Positions 8,166 through 16,698 of a stretch of DNA of 33,018 nucleotides are shown in pieces. Source of the DNA: Paraburkholderia sp. UYCP14C (lineage in GTDB: Bacteria > Pseudomonadota > Gammaproteobacteria > Burkholderiales > Burkholderiaceae). A program made the position numbers and the translations under genes. How positions within the stretch are numbered: position 1 is the first letter of the stretch; every line of letters starts with the position of its first letter. The stretch spans positions 1 to 33,018 of the forward strand of contig NZ_SELS01000075.1 of the NCBI RefSeq assembly GCF_004197395.1, written 5' to 3'. A model generated the notes under the pieces. The model saw only the letters and a program-made list of their open reading frames with translations. It ran no database searches and was not told where the DNA came from.

Positions 8166-8918
8166 ATGCAGAGCACACCCGTCGCAATCGTTACCGGTGC
8201 AAACAAAGGGATTGGCCTTCAGATCGCCAGGGATCTGGCGGCGAAAGGTTTCAAGGTGCTCGTCGGAGCCCGCAGGCTGGACCTCGGCGTGGCGGCAGCA
8301 AGAAGCATCGGCGGAGACGCCCAGGCCATCCAGCTCGATGTGACGGATCGGGAGTCGATTGCGGATGCAGCCAGGCAGATCGAGGAGACGGTGGGACGTC
8401 TCGATGTGCTGGTCAACAACGCCGGGATCTCCCGACCAATCAAGCCGGGGACATCTATCGAAGCAATGAGGGACGGCGATAAGCTGAGCCGTGTATCAGT
8501 CGACGATATGAGCGCCGTCTTTGAGACAAACGTGTTCGGGGCTGTTGCTGTTACGCAGGCAATGTTGCCCCTCCTCCGTAAGGCACCGGCCGCACGCATC
8601 GTCAATATTTCGAGTGCCGGGGGCTCCCTCAGCCTGAAGGACAATCCGTCGGAGTTCTCCCGGCAGTACGTCGGGGTCTATCAGGCCTCGAAAACCGCAC
8701 TCAACTCGGTCACGCAAGCGTTCGCCATTGAACTGGAGGGCACGAACATCAAGGTCAACGCAGCCTGTCCTGGCTTCACTGCAACCGCTATGAGTAACTT
8801 TGCACAGGGCGCAGGGTCGGTTGAGGATGCGGCACGAGAACCCGTTCGCCTGGCCCTCCTTGATGCGAATGGACCGACCGGCACGTTCTCGAACTTTGAT
8901 GGTCCTCTGCCTTGGTGA
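8166..8918 (+). CDS. Short-chain dehydrogenase/reductase (SDR)
   Basis: A 250-residue classical SDR that carries out NAD(P)-dependent oxidoreduction in the cytoplasm. The cofactor motif is TGANKGIG (residues 10-17), followed by the LDVTD acidic turn, NNAG, the catalytic Ser in NISSAGG and the Y-x3-K pair in YQASKTALN. The ARR after the second strand suggests NADPH preference. Its length and motif order resemble carbonyl-reductase-like SDRs. The ATG at 8166 has a GGAG site 5 bases upstream. It is transcribed away from the TetR gene and is probably its main target; substrate unknown. Confidence 0.92.
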   Translation: MQSTPVAIVTGANKGIGLQIARDLAAKGFKVLVGARRLDLGVAAARSIGGDAQAIQLDVTDRESIADAARQIEETVGRLDVLVNNAGISRPIKPGTSIEAMRDGDKLSRVSVDDMSAVFETNVFGAVAVTQAMLPLLRKAPAARIVNISSAGGSLSLKDNPSEFSRQYVGVYQASKTALNSVTQAFAIELEGTNIKVNAACPGFTATAMSNFAQGAGSVEDAAREPVRLALLDANGPTGTFSNFDGPLPW

Positions 8919-9000
8919 CGTACTCCGCAAAACGCCACAAGGATAGATGAGTCGTGGCTGTGCCGACGCCAGCCGGCGACATGCTGTACCTGCGGTTCAC

Positions 9001-9023
9001 GCGCCTCATCGACAATGAGGCGC
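9001..9023. terminator. Strong hairpin, possible SDR terminator
   Basis: A perfect 9-bp stem, GCGCCTCAT against ATGAGGCGC, with a 5-base loop, 82 bp after the SDR stop. No T-run follows, so it could instead be a repetitive or mRNA-stabilising element. Confidence 0.4.
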
Positions 9024-9342
9024 CCGGGAAAGCCATCGACTTCGTCACGAGCGCATCAAATACACTCCTTCGGGAGGGCTGGCAGTCCATGACTTTACCG
9101 AGTTTTCATGGGACGAACAGGAAGACGTCAAAGCCGTGCTGGCCAGCCGGGGACTCGATCTACGTGACTTCAGGATCACGGACAATGACAGCCATCCGGC
9201 GAGCGCCAGGAAGGCGGTGAGCCGGCGGGTCTCCGTAACACGGATCACCAACGGGAAGACGGCAACCTACGACACCGATCACTTCGCTACCTGGCTCACG
9301 GATTTCGCTGAAGCATTCGAGGCGGGTGAGTTCGACGACTGA
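9019..9342 (+). pseudogene. Coding-like frame without a usable start codon
   Basis: From about 9058 to the stop at 9340-9342 this frame reads like a real protein: YTPSGGLAVHDFTEFSWDEQ, then EDVKAVLASRGLDLRDFRI, with an acidic end FAEAFEAGEFDD. Yet no ATG, GTG or TTG occurs in it before GTG 9136, which would remove the first convincing third, and a stop closes the frame at 9016. I think it is the remnant of a gene of roughly 95 residues that has lost its 5' end, or a frameshifted gene. An alternative is translation from GTG 9136 (68 residues). I do not recognise the family. Confidence 0.35.
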
Positions 9343-9767
9343 GAACGCGGCGTTCACAGGGTTGTCCGACGACTGCTTGTAGAGGTTGGCCCGCCCGTCA
9401 TGGTGTCTCGCATTCGAATGCTGACGGTTACGGTTTGAAACAAGCACAGATACATTTGACATGCTGACGGTGCGCATTTTGTCGCAGGAAGGTCATGATG
9501 TCAGCGCTGCTCGGTGTCAGCGAGCCATCTGCCGTCCGTTCGCCCCGGTCCACTTATTTTCCGTCGCAATCCGTCGCACATCCATGGCAACGATCAGCGG
9601 TTCTCCTGATACAACGCCCGGACGCTCGAGGACAGCCCTATCCTGAGCGTTGTGGACTCACCAACGTAGGCCCAGTAGCGCAATCGCACTGATTCGCTAG
9701 CGCAGTTGAATACCTGAGCCTAGACTCTCAGAAGAATTGGCAAACCGCGACTAATAAGGAGACCGTC
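9343..9767. other. Gene-free stretch
   Basis: I see no supported gene here. Short frames at 9461-9646 and 9495-9692 lack ribosome sites and have out-of-frame composition. The end of the stretch must hold the promoter for the 9768 gene. Confidence 0.4.
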
Positions 9768-10049
9768 GTGGAGCGCACCAGATTCCTCGCAGCCTCCCGA
9801 CAACTGGCAGCCGCCGCCGAAATTCTAGCCAAGGCTGGTCCTCAAGACGGGCGGCTTGATGCGTTCGAAATGCTCGCGTTCTTTCGCCAATTCGACCAGC
9901 CTGACCTCGGTTTGAATGCGGTCGAGACGTCCGACGACGAACTCTTCGCGCGCACCAGTGACGCCGCTCTAACAATGGCTGGACGTAACGAGTTTGCCGC
10001 GTCGCATGCGCTTCTCAAACAGGCACGGTCGCTCCTGCACGTTTCATGA
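9768..10049 (+). CDS. Hypothetical 93-residue protein, GTG start
   Basis: A small, soluble, mostly helical protein of 93 residues with an Ala-rich N-terminal helix (RFLAASRQLAAAAEILA). It has no cysteines, membrane segment or motif that I recognise. The GTG at 9768 is supported by AAGGAG 6 bases upstream, which is good evidence that it is translated. It stands alone, about 100 bp upstream of the large integrase gene on the same strand, but an AT-rich gap with likely promoter sequences separates them. Function unknown. Confidence 0.65.
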   Translation: MERTRFLAASRQLAAAAEILAKAGPQDGRLDAFEMLAFFRQFDQPDLGLNAVETSDDELFARTSDAALTMAGRNEFAASHALLKQARSLLHVS

Positions 10050-10147
10050 AAAGGCATGTGTTTTTCCTGGAAATGTGAAACCGAATTGCGCTATTTAGAT
10101 AATCCTTCTTATCATAACGTCTCTATTTCTACGTTAAACTTGGCGTT

Positions 10148-11860
10148 ATGAAAATGCGTCACACCCCGCTACTCTCCCCGCCCTTGGACAACCCGCCTGG
10201 ATTCCCCGACGCGGACGAACTCGCCGTACTGCGCGCGTGGTACGCCGGACTGCCCGTGCGCGAGGCGGTTGAGCGCTATCAGCCCGCGTCGCTTGGCGAC
10301 GGCAGGTCCGCGCGGGGCCTGCTCGGACGCCTCCGGCGCAGGCTGCAGGCCATCGCGCGCACCGCGCATCGTGACGATCTGGCTGCCCTCCTCGCTCATC
10401 CCGCGGACGAGCGGACACGGCACGCAAAGGCGGTCGCTCAGGCCATCGAGTTGCTGCGCACCGCGCGGGCGCCCGAACCGCAGATTACCGACGACGTCAC
10501 GCAATGGTTCGCTGCGCGGGCCGTGCGCGTGCTGCATGCCCACAGCATCCGGACGCTCGCGGATCTGACCGTGCGCGTGCCGCGCCGGCGCCAGTGGTGG
10601 AAAGCGGTCCCCGGCCTCGGCGCAGCCTGCGCCCGCGCCATCGAGCAGTTCTTCGCGGCGTGGCCTGCCCTCACGGAAAAGGCACGGGCGCTGATCATCG
10701 CGAGCCGCCAGGGCGAACTCGTGCCGTGGGAATCACTGCAAATCCCGCATGAAGTCGATGGCTCCCAGGGCACATTCCGTGCGCCGAAGGCCACCTGCGC
10801 GCTCGACGCCGACAACGATTACGAAGCGGTGCAGACCTGGCTCGCGCTACACGAGTCCCCCGCCACGCAGCGCACCTACCGCAAGGAAGCGGAGCGCCTG
10901 ATCCTGTGGGCGATCGTCGAGCGCGGCCGCGCGCTGTCCTCACTCACGACCGAAGATGCGATCGCGTATCGCGCGTTCCTGCGCCACCCATCGCCGCGTG
11001 CCCGCTGGGTCGGACCGGTGCGGCCGCGCACGTCGCCGGACTGGCGCCCGTTCAACGGCAGCCTGTCGGCCCGCTCGGTCGCGCATGCGCTGTCGATCCT
11101 GGGCGCCCTCTTCCGCTGGCTGATCGAGCAGCGCTACGTGCTCGCGAATCCGTTCGCCGGCGTGAAGGTGCGGGAAGCCAGCGGCGTGAACGTGCTGGAC
11201 ACGTCGCATGCTTTCAGCGAAGGCGAATGGGCACTCGTGCGCACGATCGCCGACGGACTCGAGTGGTCATATCGCTGGTCAGCGCCGGGTGCCCAGCGTC
11301 TGCGCTTCCTGCTCGATTTCGGTTACGCGACGGGGCTGCGTGCGAGTGAACTGGTCGGCGCCACGCTCGGACACATTGAGACCGATGCGCGCGGCGATCA
11401 CTGGTTACGCGTGACGGGCAAGGGAAAGAAGCTCGCGCGCGTCGCGCTGCCGCCGCTTGCGTGGGACGCCCTCGCTCGTTATCTCGCCGAACGCGAATTG
11501 CCGATCCTGCCGGTTCGCTGGCGGCCGGAAACGCCGGTCATCGGCAGCCTCGAGGCGGACAGCAAGGCGTCCATCAGCAGCGTGCGGCTCTGGGGTGTGC
11601 TCAGGCGCTTCTTCGTGCTCGCCGCACAGGCGATTGAAGCCGATCATCCGCCGCTTGCCGAGAAGTTACGCCGCGCGAGTCCGCACTGGATGCGCCATAC
11701 CCACGCGACCCATGCGCTCGGGCGCGGCGCGGAACTGACGACCGTGCGGGACAATCTGCGGCACGCTTCCGTGTCGACGACGTCGATCTATCTGCACAGC
11801 GACGAGGTGAAGCGGGCACGGCAGATCGGGGAAGCTTTTGCCAGTGGCAAACGCCGGTAG
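10148..11860 (+). CDS. Tyrosine recombinase (phage integrase family) with DUF3701-like N-terminus
   Basis: A 570-residue site-specific recombinase. Residues 1-190 form an Arg/Ala-rich DUF3701-like region. A SAM-like core-binding domain follows (about 220-340), then the catalytic domain. Catalytic residues are visible: R398 in ATGLRASEL, a lysine in GKGKKLARV (about 425-428), H513-x2-R516 in PHWMRHTHAT, H539 in LRHAS and the nucleophile Y548 in SIYLHSD. All are present, so the enzyme should be active. It would bind and recombine attachment or resolution sites. No attachment site is apparent nearby, and it is not flanked by an obvious prophage. The AT-rich 98 bp upstream should contain its promoter; no strong ribosome site precedes ATG 10148. 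A terminator hairpin lies 11 bp after the stop. Confidence 0.92.
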   Translation: MKMRHTPLLSPPLDNPPGFPDADELAVLRAWYAGLPVREAVERYQPASLGDGRSARGLLGRLRRRLQAIARTAHRDDLAALLAHPADERTRHAKAVAQAIELLRTARAPEPQITDDVTQWFAARAVRVLHAHSIRTLADLTVRVPRRRQWWKAVPGLGAACARAIEQFFAAWPALTEKARALIIASRQGELVPWESLQIPHEVDGSQGTFRAPKATCALDADNDYEAVQTWLALHESPATQRTYRKEAERLILWAIVERGRALSSLTTEDAIAYRAFLRHPSPRARWVGPVRPRTSPDWRPFNGSLSARSVAHALSILGALFRWLIEQRYVLANPFAGVKVREASGVNVLDTSHAFSEGEWALVRTIADGLEWSYRWSAPGAQRLRFLLDFGYATGLRASELVGATLGHIETDARGDHWLRVTGKGKKLARVALPPLAWDALARYLAERELPILPVRWRPETPVIGSLEADSKASISSVRLWGVLRRFFVLAAQAIEADHPPLAEKLRRASPHWMRHTHATHALGRGAELTTVRDNLRHASVSTTSIYLHSDEVKRARQIGEAFASGKRR

Positions 11861-11871
11861 TCAGGACGCAA

Positions 11872-11890
11872 CCGGGGTTGAGAACCCCGG
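11872..11890 (+). terminator. Terminator-like hairpin after the integrase
   Basis: A perfect 8-bp stem, CCGGGGTT-GAG-AACCCCGG, 11 bp after the integrase stop, followed by GCTTCC rather than a long T-run. Confidence 0.55.
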
Positions 11891-12012
11891 GCTTCCACGC
11901 AGTCCGAAGGGGCGCGCCATGATCTGCAACCCGCCAACTTCTCCCGAACCCGAAATGCATAACCTGTGCAAAAATCATCGTGACCTGATCTGAAGCGTCG
12001 TCCGTGCTGCCT

Positions 12013-12282
12013 ATGGAAACCGTCGAACTTGAACCGCAGGTGCTCGCCAGTCGCCTCGGCGTGACATTTTCTCTGGTCATCCAGAACCGCCCGGTCGAAT
12101 GCGTTATCACGATCACGGCGCTGGAAACGTATTTCTGGCTCGAGCCACGCGCAGGCGACGAGCGCATTCTCAAGACCTTTCGCGATGGCTACGGCCGCAT
12201 CCGGGCGATCGCCGAACGGAAGTTGCTTGCCCATCCCGCAGCGCGACTCGAGCTGACGCCGGCGGATTTCTCGCGCCCCTGA
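12013..12282 (+). CDS. DUF1488-family protein
   Basis: An 89-residue protein resembling DUF1488: a short beta-rich first half (FSLVIQNRPVECVITITALE) followed by a helical second half, FRDGYGRIRAIAERKLLAHP, where small proteins of this family have their conserved segment. It is soluble and of unknown function. I start at ATG 12013; a GTG at 12004 is also in frame, and neither has a strong ribosome site. It sits between the integrase terminator and the SET-domain gene and appears to be monocistronic. Confidence 0.7.
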   Translation: METVELEPQVLASRLGVTFSLVIQNRPVECVITITALETYFWLEPRAGDERILKTFRDGYGRIRAIAERKLLAHPAARLELTPADFSRP

Positions 12283-12642
12283 GACTCCGGTTTTTTGTCT
12301 GTGGTGCATCCTTCAGCTCACATTCCGGAATCGACTCCGACAGCGCGTGTCACTGAGCTGCAGTTAGTTGAGCGACGGGGTTCGCGGCTCACAAGTGAAG
12401 ACGCTTTGATGGACTCGTACTAGCCGGTGCGAATCAAATGCATCCCGCCGCGACGGCAACCCGGCGTGGCCACCTCTTGCCAGCTGGTATTTGGGGCGAA
12501 GCCCGAGTGCAAAGTCGGACGACTCTGACCGTTAGTTGCACTTCTCAATGGAAGACATTGAAAGGCAGCGACTGCGGCGATATGCTCGCAACGCCCCGAC
12601 ACTTCACACACAACGACTGACGCACCCGAAGGAAACGACACC
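12283..12642. other. Intergenic region upstream of the SET gene
   Basis: I see no supported gene. It ends with an AAGGAAA ribosome site (about 12629-12635) for the SET-domain protein. Confidence 0.4.
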
Positions 12643-13092
12643 ATGCGATTGCGACGCATCACCGCAGGACGTTCTCCAGTACATGGAATGGGACTGTTCG
12701 CGCTACAGCCGATTGCCGGAGGCGAACGGGTCATCGAGTACAAGGGGGAATTGACCAGCTGGCGGCGCGCCGCCGCCCGCCAACGTTCCGAGGTTGGCCA
12801 CACGTTTGTGTTCGGCCTGTCAGATGGGCGTGTGATCGACGGCAGCCGTGGTGGCAACAGCGCCCGCTTTCTGCATCATGCCTGCTCCCCCAACTGCGAA
12901 GCGATCGAGACGGGCGAGCGGGTGTTCATTCATGCCCTCACCGCTATCGCACCCGGCCAGGAGCTCTTCATCGACTACGGTCTGTCAGTCGACGGCGCGG
13001 TCACCGACGAGCTTCGTACCCAGTACACGTGCCACTGCCGCGCATCCGGATGTCGTCGAACCATGCTGGGCAGCAATGCTGCGTCGGGGTAA
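12643..13092 (+). CDS. Bacterial SET-domain protein methyltransferase
   Basis: A compact 149-residue SET-domain protein, predicted to transfer methyl groups from S-adenosylmethionine to a lysine. Motifs in order are the SAM-binding GMGLFA (15-20), the GGNSARFLHHACSPNC segment (70-85), the ELFIDYG motif with the catalytic tyrosine (about Y112), and a post-SET Cys cluster (C130, C132, C137). In the usual RFxNHxCxPN motif the Asn is replaced by His (H78), which is worth noting because that Asn helps bind SAM. ATG 12643 has an AAGGAAA ribosome site about 8 bases upstream. It is transcribed alone. Bacterial SET proteins are scattered by transfer; the target here is unknown. Confidence 0.87.
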   Translation: MRLRRITAGRSPVHGMGLFALQPIAGGERVIEYKGELTSWRRAAARQRSEVGHTFVFGLSDGRVIDGSRGGNSARFLHHACSPNCEAIETGERVFIHALTAIAPGQELFIDYGLSVDGAVTDELRTQYTCHCRASGCRRTMLGSNAASG

Positions 13093-13260
13093 TCCAGCTG
13101 CAGCGCAGACGGTCCGATGCGCGATCTCCGGTGTCTGGTACAGACGCAGCGCACGCCGATATCTGAGCAGGGCTTCCTCGCGGCACAGCTGGGCGGCCGA
13201 TTGCGATAGTTTGGCGTATCGCCGATCAACAGGCGGCCTCCCCTCCGCCGTCACGTGCAT
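12985..13260 (-). CDS. Possible hypothetical protein overlapping the SET 3' end (uncertain)
   Basis: A 91-residue minus frame whose middle reads like protein (DRRYAKLSQSAAQLCREEAL, then RYRRALRLYQTPEIAHRTVC), an Arg-rich helical segment. Its 3' part overlaps the end of the SET gene by 108 bp, and the ribosome site before ATG 13260 is weak. It may be a fragment of a gene truncated by rearrangement, reading out of its natural end into the neighbour. Confidence 0.3.
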   Translation of the reverse strand: MHVTAEGRPPVDRRYAKLSQSAAQLCREEALLRYRRALRLYQTPEIAHRTVCAAAGLPRRSIAAQHGSTTSGCAAVARVLGTKLVGDRAVD

Positions 13261-13790
13261 GATTCAGCTTCAAGGGCGGCTATCCGGGGCGTTACGGTCA
13301 TCCAACCCCGCGTCTGAAGGGGCAGAGTTCGGCCGAAGCCGTCATTGAGGCGGGCTGGGTTCTACGTCGGCAGTGCGGCGCATCGCTGACGCTGGCAGCA
13401 TCGAACAGCCGAACGGCAGCATCCTGTATCAGCGAACTCACACTCCCGACCCGAACCGGCCGTTGGATCTCACGCGTTCTTAGCGGCAGCTAGGTGGGTG
13501 CAACGGTCATTCATTGTCGATGCCGACGTCCGATCGAGTCTTATGCCGGAATTGCACTGAACCATCGTTTCCGATACATCCCGCCCGGAGAGCAACAATT
13601 CGACATCCATTCGCGGCGTATCACACGAAGTTCGGCACGTGGACCAAATCGACATCGGCGTCAACAACCATAGCTTTCTCGCTTAGACATGACGCCCATG
13701 TGCAGCAATCTGCTTGCCTCGCGGCACGGGAGGGTGCGACTCTGACACGTCACAAAACAGCGGCGACGGCTAGCGCGTGTGAACAGGGTA

Positions 13791-13817
13791 GCCGACGTCG
13801 CGGCTCGCGACGTCGGC
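13791..13817. repeat. 12-bp perfect inverted repeat
   Basis: Arm GCCGACGTCGCG is followed by a 3-base GCT loop and its exact reverse complement. This is a very stable GC-rich hairpin outside any supported gene. Confidence 0.7.
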
Positions 13818-13828
13818 GAGCGCTGGAT

Positions 13829-13857
13829 AGAAAGAACGTTTAAGCCGTGTTCTTTCT
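13829..13857. terminator. Second hairpin (9-bp perfect stem)
   Basis: AGAAAGAAC and GTTCTTTCT are separated by 11 bases, starting 11 bp after the GC-rich hairpin. The pair could end transcription, or the A/T-rich arms could be a protein-binding palindrome. Confidence 0.4.
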
Positions 13858-13973
13858 CTGGTTGACTTGCGTGTGAGCGATCTAAGCTGAGGTTTTGTCT
13901 GGTATTGTCAATCGGTATGGACTTGACTCTTATTGTTCAATCAGTCCGAGCCATGTCTTATCGACGACATCAT

Positions 13974-14291
13974 ATGGAAGCAATTATTTCAGTTGCGCGT
14001 GCGATCCTTGCGTTATCGCTAGTCGCCGATCCCGCCGGTGCAGCGCAGCCCAGCCAGTGCGCTTCCGTGCGCTTGAGCCCTCCTGATGGCTCGTGTTCGT
14101 CTGGGGCTGTGTACGTGGCTGGGCCCGCGGACGCGGCTCCTAGCAGGCAACCTGCCCCGGCGCAGCCCAAGTGTGGGCCGGCGGCGCTCAGAAGTTGCAG
14201 TACCGCCTGCAACGGCTCTTATGGGTACTTTTGCGTTTATAGTACCGTCTGCAATCCACAGACGCATCGATGCGAGAAAACATCGCCGTAG
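13974..14291 (+). CDS. Small secreted cysteine-rich protein (hypothetical)
   Basis: A 105-residue protein starting with a signal-peptide-like segment (MEAIISVARAILALSLVADP, then AGAAQ), with likely cleavage after AGA or GAA. The mature part is Pro/Ala-rich and then carries a compact C-terminal cysteine cluster: CGPAALRSCSTAC, then YFCVYSTVCNP and HRCEK. With eight cysteines in total, four disulfide bonds are possible, so it should be periplasmic or secreted. The frame is open upstream to 13905, but only ATG 13974 puts the signal peptide at the N-terminus; the ribosome site is weak. It converges on the 14329-14799 exported protein, 37 bp away. I do not recognise the family. Confidence 0.55.
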   Translation: MEAIISVARAILALSLVADPAGAAQPSQCASVRLSPPDGSCSSGAVYVAGPADAAPSRQPAPAQPKCGPAALRSCSTACNGSYGYFCVYSTVCNPQTHRCEKTSP

Positions 14292-14328
14292 TGGCCAGCC
14301 GAACGAGCCGAACGCTGTATGTGTTACA

Positions 14329-14799
14329 TCAAAACTTCCGGCCTTTTACGGCATACTTGGAGTAATAGGCCTCGGCATCCGCCTTCGAGATTTTCTTGCA
14401 GGGCCCCGAATCATCCCAATCCGGTTTATTCTCAGAATGTAGCGTCCTATGATAACTTCCTTCTTGCCGGTTGATTATCATCAAAGACTTCTGGTCTTCG
14501 GTAAAGAAAATGAAAATAGAAGAGGGCGTAACAGTAATACGCCAAGTGTTTGTTCTGTTCTGTATGTCATAGGGATTGAGCTCCAAAACAGCATGACCTC
14601 TCCCATTGACGACCCAAACCTCACCGACAGGATCGTTCCGATGAACCCAGGCGTCCCCGATGCCTTCCTCGTCCTTCCAGCAATGCAAATACAGGGGGTG
14701 TTCGCGGGTGGACGTTTCTGCGTCGGAGTCTGCACTGCCCCGGCCCGGCAACAAGATCAGTACGAGCGCTAGGCCCGAAGAAATCAAGATATTTCGCAT
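14329..14799 (-). CDS. Hypothetical periplasmic protein
   Basis: A 156-residue protein with a clear signal peptide (MRNILISSGLALVLILLPGR, then GSADSDA; likely cleavage after GSA). The mature part looks beta-rich, has two cysteines that could pair (in LYLHCWKDEEG and GPCKKISKAD) and a charged end. Base composition is lower in GC than in the core genes around it, which suggests recent acquisition. It is convergent with the cysteine-rich secreted protein, with a 37-bp gap. I do not recognise a family. Confidence 0.65.
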   Translation of the reverse strand: MRNILISSGLALVLILLPGRGSADSDAETSTREHPLYLHCWKDEEGIGDAWVHRNDPVGEVWVVNGRGHAVLELNPYDIQNRTNTWRITVTPSSIFIFFTEDQKSLMIINRQEGSYHRTLHSENKPDWDDSGPCKKISKADAEAYYSKYAVKGRKF

Positions 14800-15517
14800 G
14801 ATTCACTCACCGCAGCCGCCATTCGGGTTTGTTAGCCTATGCTCCACAGCCATGCCCGTCAAAATCGCGTCGGCGGCCGCCACGATGGCGCGAACCGGAT
14901 TGCTCGAGAGTAGCGGCCATGCAACCGCAGCTCGCGTCGCCACACACTCGGAACATTCCGCGCTGGGCGGCTATGGTTGCGCGCAGCGGTGCCTGAGGGC
15001 GAGCAACGGCGACGCATTCGTCCACAATAAATGGCAACTGAATCTGGTGAACCCAGACCTGAAGCACCGATGCGCGAAGGCGTGCTCAAGCGGTTTCACG
15101 AGTTCCGCCACTACGTGTGCCAGCGACAGATCGCATCGTCTCGGCCGATAGCTTATTGCCGGCCCGTCTTCGCTAATCGGTTTGTCCAGTAGCTATTCCG
15201 CGCAAGTGGAGCCGATCCAAAGGTCACGATGTAATTACGTCCACCGGTGTGCATCGCTCTGGCGTTGACTTCTGTTTAAACGCGTCCCGCGTCGGCTGGC
15301 GCTTTGCCCCGGAATGTGCCAGTGCTTCGATACTGTACGGTTTGCCCGTCGCTGCGGAGAACTGCGTGCGCGCATCGCATCGCGGGCGGCGCGCTTTCGG
15401 AAACGAGCTCTACGTTCACCAAACGCAACGGGCACGATTGGCACGCGGAGGTCCGGTCAACAGGGCGGAGCCGACTGTCGAATGTCACACCAAGCGCCAA
15501 GACGAACGGCGCGTCAT
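14800..15517. other. Stretch without a supported gene, up to the IS1182 left end
   Basis: Several overlapping short frames on both strands (for example 14837-15067 minus and 15249-15533 plus) have no ribosome site or recognisable motif. It is probably decayed DNA. Confidence 0.4.
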
Positions 15518-15685
15518 GGCCGAGCCTGTGTGAAAACGCACTGATCGCCTAGACTGAATCAACGCATTCAGACTAGGGCTAAGCTGAACAAGTCACTAGA
15601 TTGACGACGTGTCAGCGGTTTGAACGTCCCCAAGTCATGATGCCGAGTTTAGCCCTTGCTTTTCCGCCCTTTCGGGCATTTTGGA

Positions 15686-15706
15686 CGGGCACTTTGCCCG
15701 CCTTTT
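15686..15706 (+). terminator. Rho-independent-like hairpin inside the IS5 left end
   Basis: A stem CGGGCA-CTT-TGCCCG is followed by CCTTTT. It is flanked by two shorter hairpins (GCCC-N4-GGGC at 15666-15677 and GCCC-N5-GGGC at 15707-15719). The trio probably insulates the transposase from outside transcription. Confidence 0.55.
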
Positions 15707-15711
15707 GCCCA

Positions 15712-16698
15712 CTATGGGCGTACCTGTGCTATCAGTCTTCTGCGCGACAGGTAAACGTTCGCCAGTGCGAGCGCGACGAACGCCCGGTTGGCGTTCTTTT
15801 CCAACCCGCGATAGCGAACCTTGGTAAATCCCCACAGTCGCTTCACGACGGCAAAGACATGTTCCACCCGGGCGCGAATCTTCGACTTGTTGCGGTTCTT
15901 GCAACGCTGCACCTCGTCGACTTCGCCCGCACGGCGGGTGCGCTGATTGGTGAAGTCGCGCGCCTTGGGCGCCTTGCTGTGGATCAGCGCTTTCTGGCTC
16001 GCATAGGCGCTGTCGCTGTAGACGCGCTGCTCCCGTCCGTGCAGCAGTTGCGGCAGCGGGTGCTTGTCATGGACGTTGGCCGGCGTGAGTACCGCGCTGT
16101 GCACCAGGCCACTCTGGCTGTCCACCCCGATATGCAGCTTGGCACCGAAATACCATTGTCGACCTTTGCGAGTCTGATGCATCTCAGGGTCGCGCGCCTT
16201 CTGCTCATTCTTCGTCGAGCTCGGCGCGCCGATGATCGTAGCGTCCACGATGGTGCCGCTTTTGAGCTTCATGCCGCTGCCCTGAAGGACCCGGCCCACT
16301 TCGGCGAACAACTGCTCGCCCAGTTTGTGAGTCTCCAGCAGGCGCCGGAATTTGAGCAGCGTCGTCGCGTCGGGCACGGGTTCGCAGCCCAGGTCAATAC
16401 CCACAAAGCGGCGCAGGCTTGCGCTGTCATACAGCGCTTCTTCGCACGCGAAGTCAGCCAGATTGAACCAGTGCTGCACGAAGTGCATCCGCAGCATGCG
16501 CTCCAGGCCAATCGGCGGGCGGCCATTGCCGCGCTTCGGATAGTGCGGCTCGATCACCGCGCACAACTGCGTCCACGGTACGATCGCATTCATCGTGTCG
16601 AGAAACTCATCGCCCTGAGTGCGTTTGCGGTGGGTCTCGAAACCCGCTCCTTGATCGGCTGCCATCGCCAACGTCTGCTGCTTCATCCTGTTCTGCAT
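15712..16698 (-). CDS. IS5-family transposase
   Basis: A 328-residue DDE transposase of normal IS5 length. Visible parts are the N-terminal DUF772-like segment (GRPPIGLERMLRMHFVQHW, residues 59-77), catalytic D152 in TIVDATIIGAPSS, D229 in VYSDSAYAS, and E279 in RARVEHVFAVVKRLWG with the Y/R-containing C1 region. The frame is intact, so the element may be mobile. It is transcribed away from the IS1182 transposase. The coding end lies 136 bp inside the left inverted repeat, after three hairpins. Confidence 0.95.
   Translation of the reverse strand: MQNRMKQQTLAMAADQGAGFETHRKRTQGDEFLDTMNAIVPWTQLCAVIEPHYPKRGNGRPPIGLERMLRMHFVQHWFNLADFACEEALYDSASLRRFVGIDLGCEPVPDATTLLKFRRLLETHKLGEQLFAEVGRVLQGSGMKLKSGTIVDATIIGAPSSTKNEQKARDPEMHQTRKGRQWYFGAKLHIGVDSQSGLVHSAVLTPANVHDKHPLPQLLHGREQRVYSDSAYASQKALIHSKAPKARDFTNQRTRRAGEVDEVQRCKNRNKSKIRARVEHVFAVVKRLWGFTKVRYRGLEKNANRAFVALALANVYLSRRRLIAQVRP

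Larger units (their letters stand above)
13261..13973. other. Gene-poor accessory stretch with hairpins
   Basis: No gene is supported here. Short frames at 13470-13667 (minus) and 13514-13843 (plus) lack ribosome sites and family features. The notable content is two adjacent inverted repeats at 13791-13857. Confidence 0.4.

Noticed and set aside
10084-10160. Loose ATAACG...CGTTAT inverted match upstream of the integrase as an attachment site
   Set aside because: The arms are only 6 bp and no second copy was seen in the window.
13905-13973. Longer start for the cysteine-rich protein
   Set aside because: It would put a basic segment before the signal peptide; ATG 13974 places the signal at the N-terminus.
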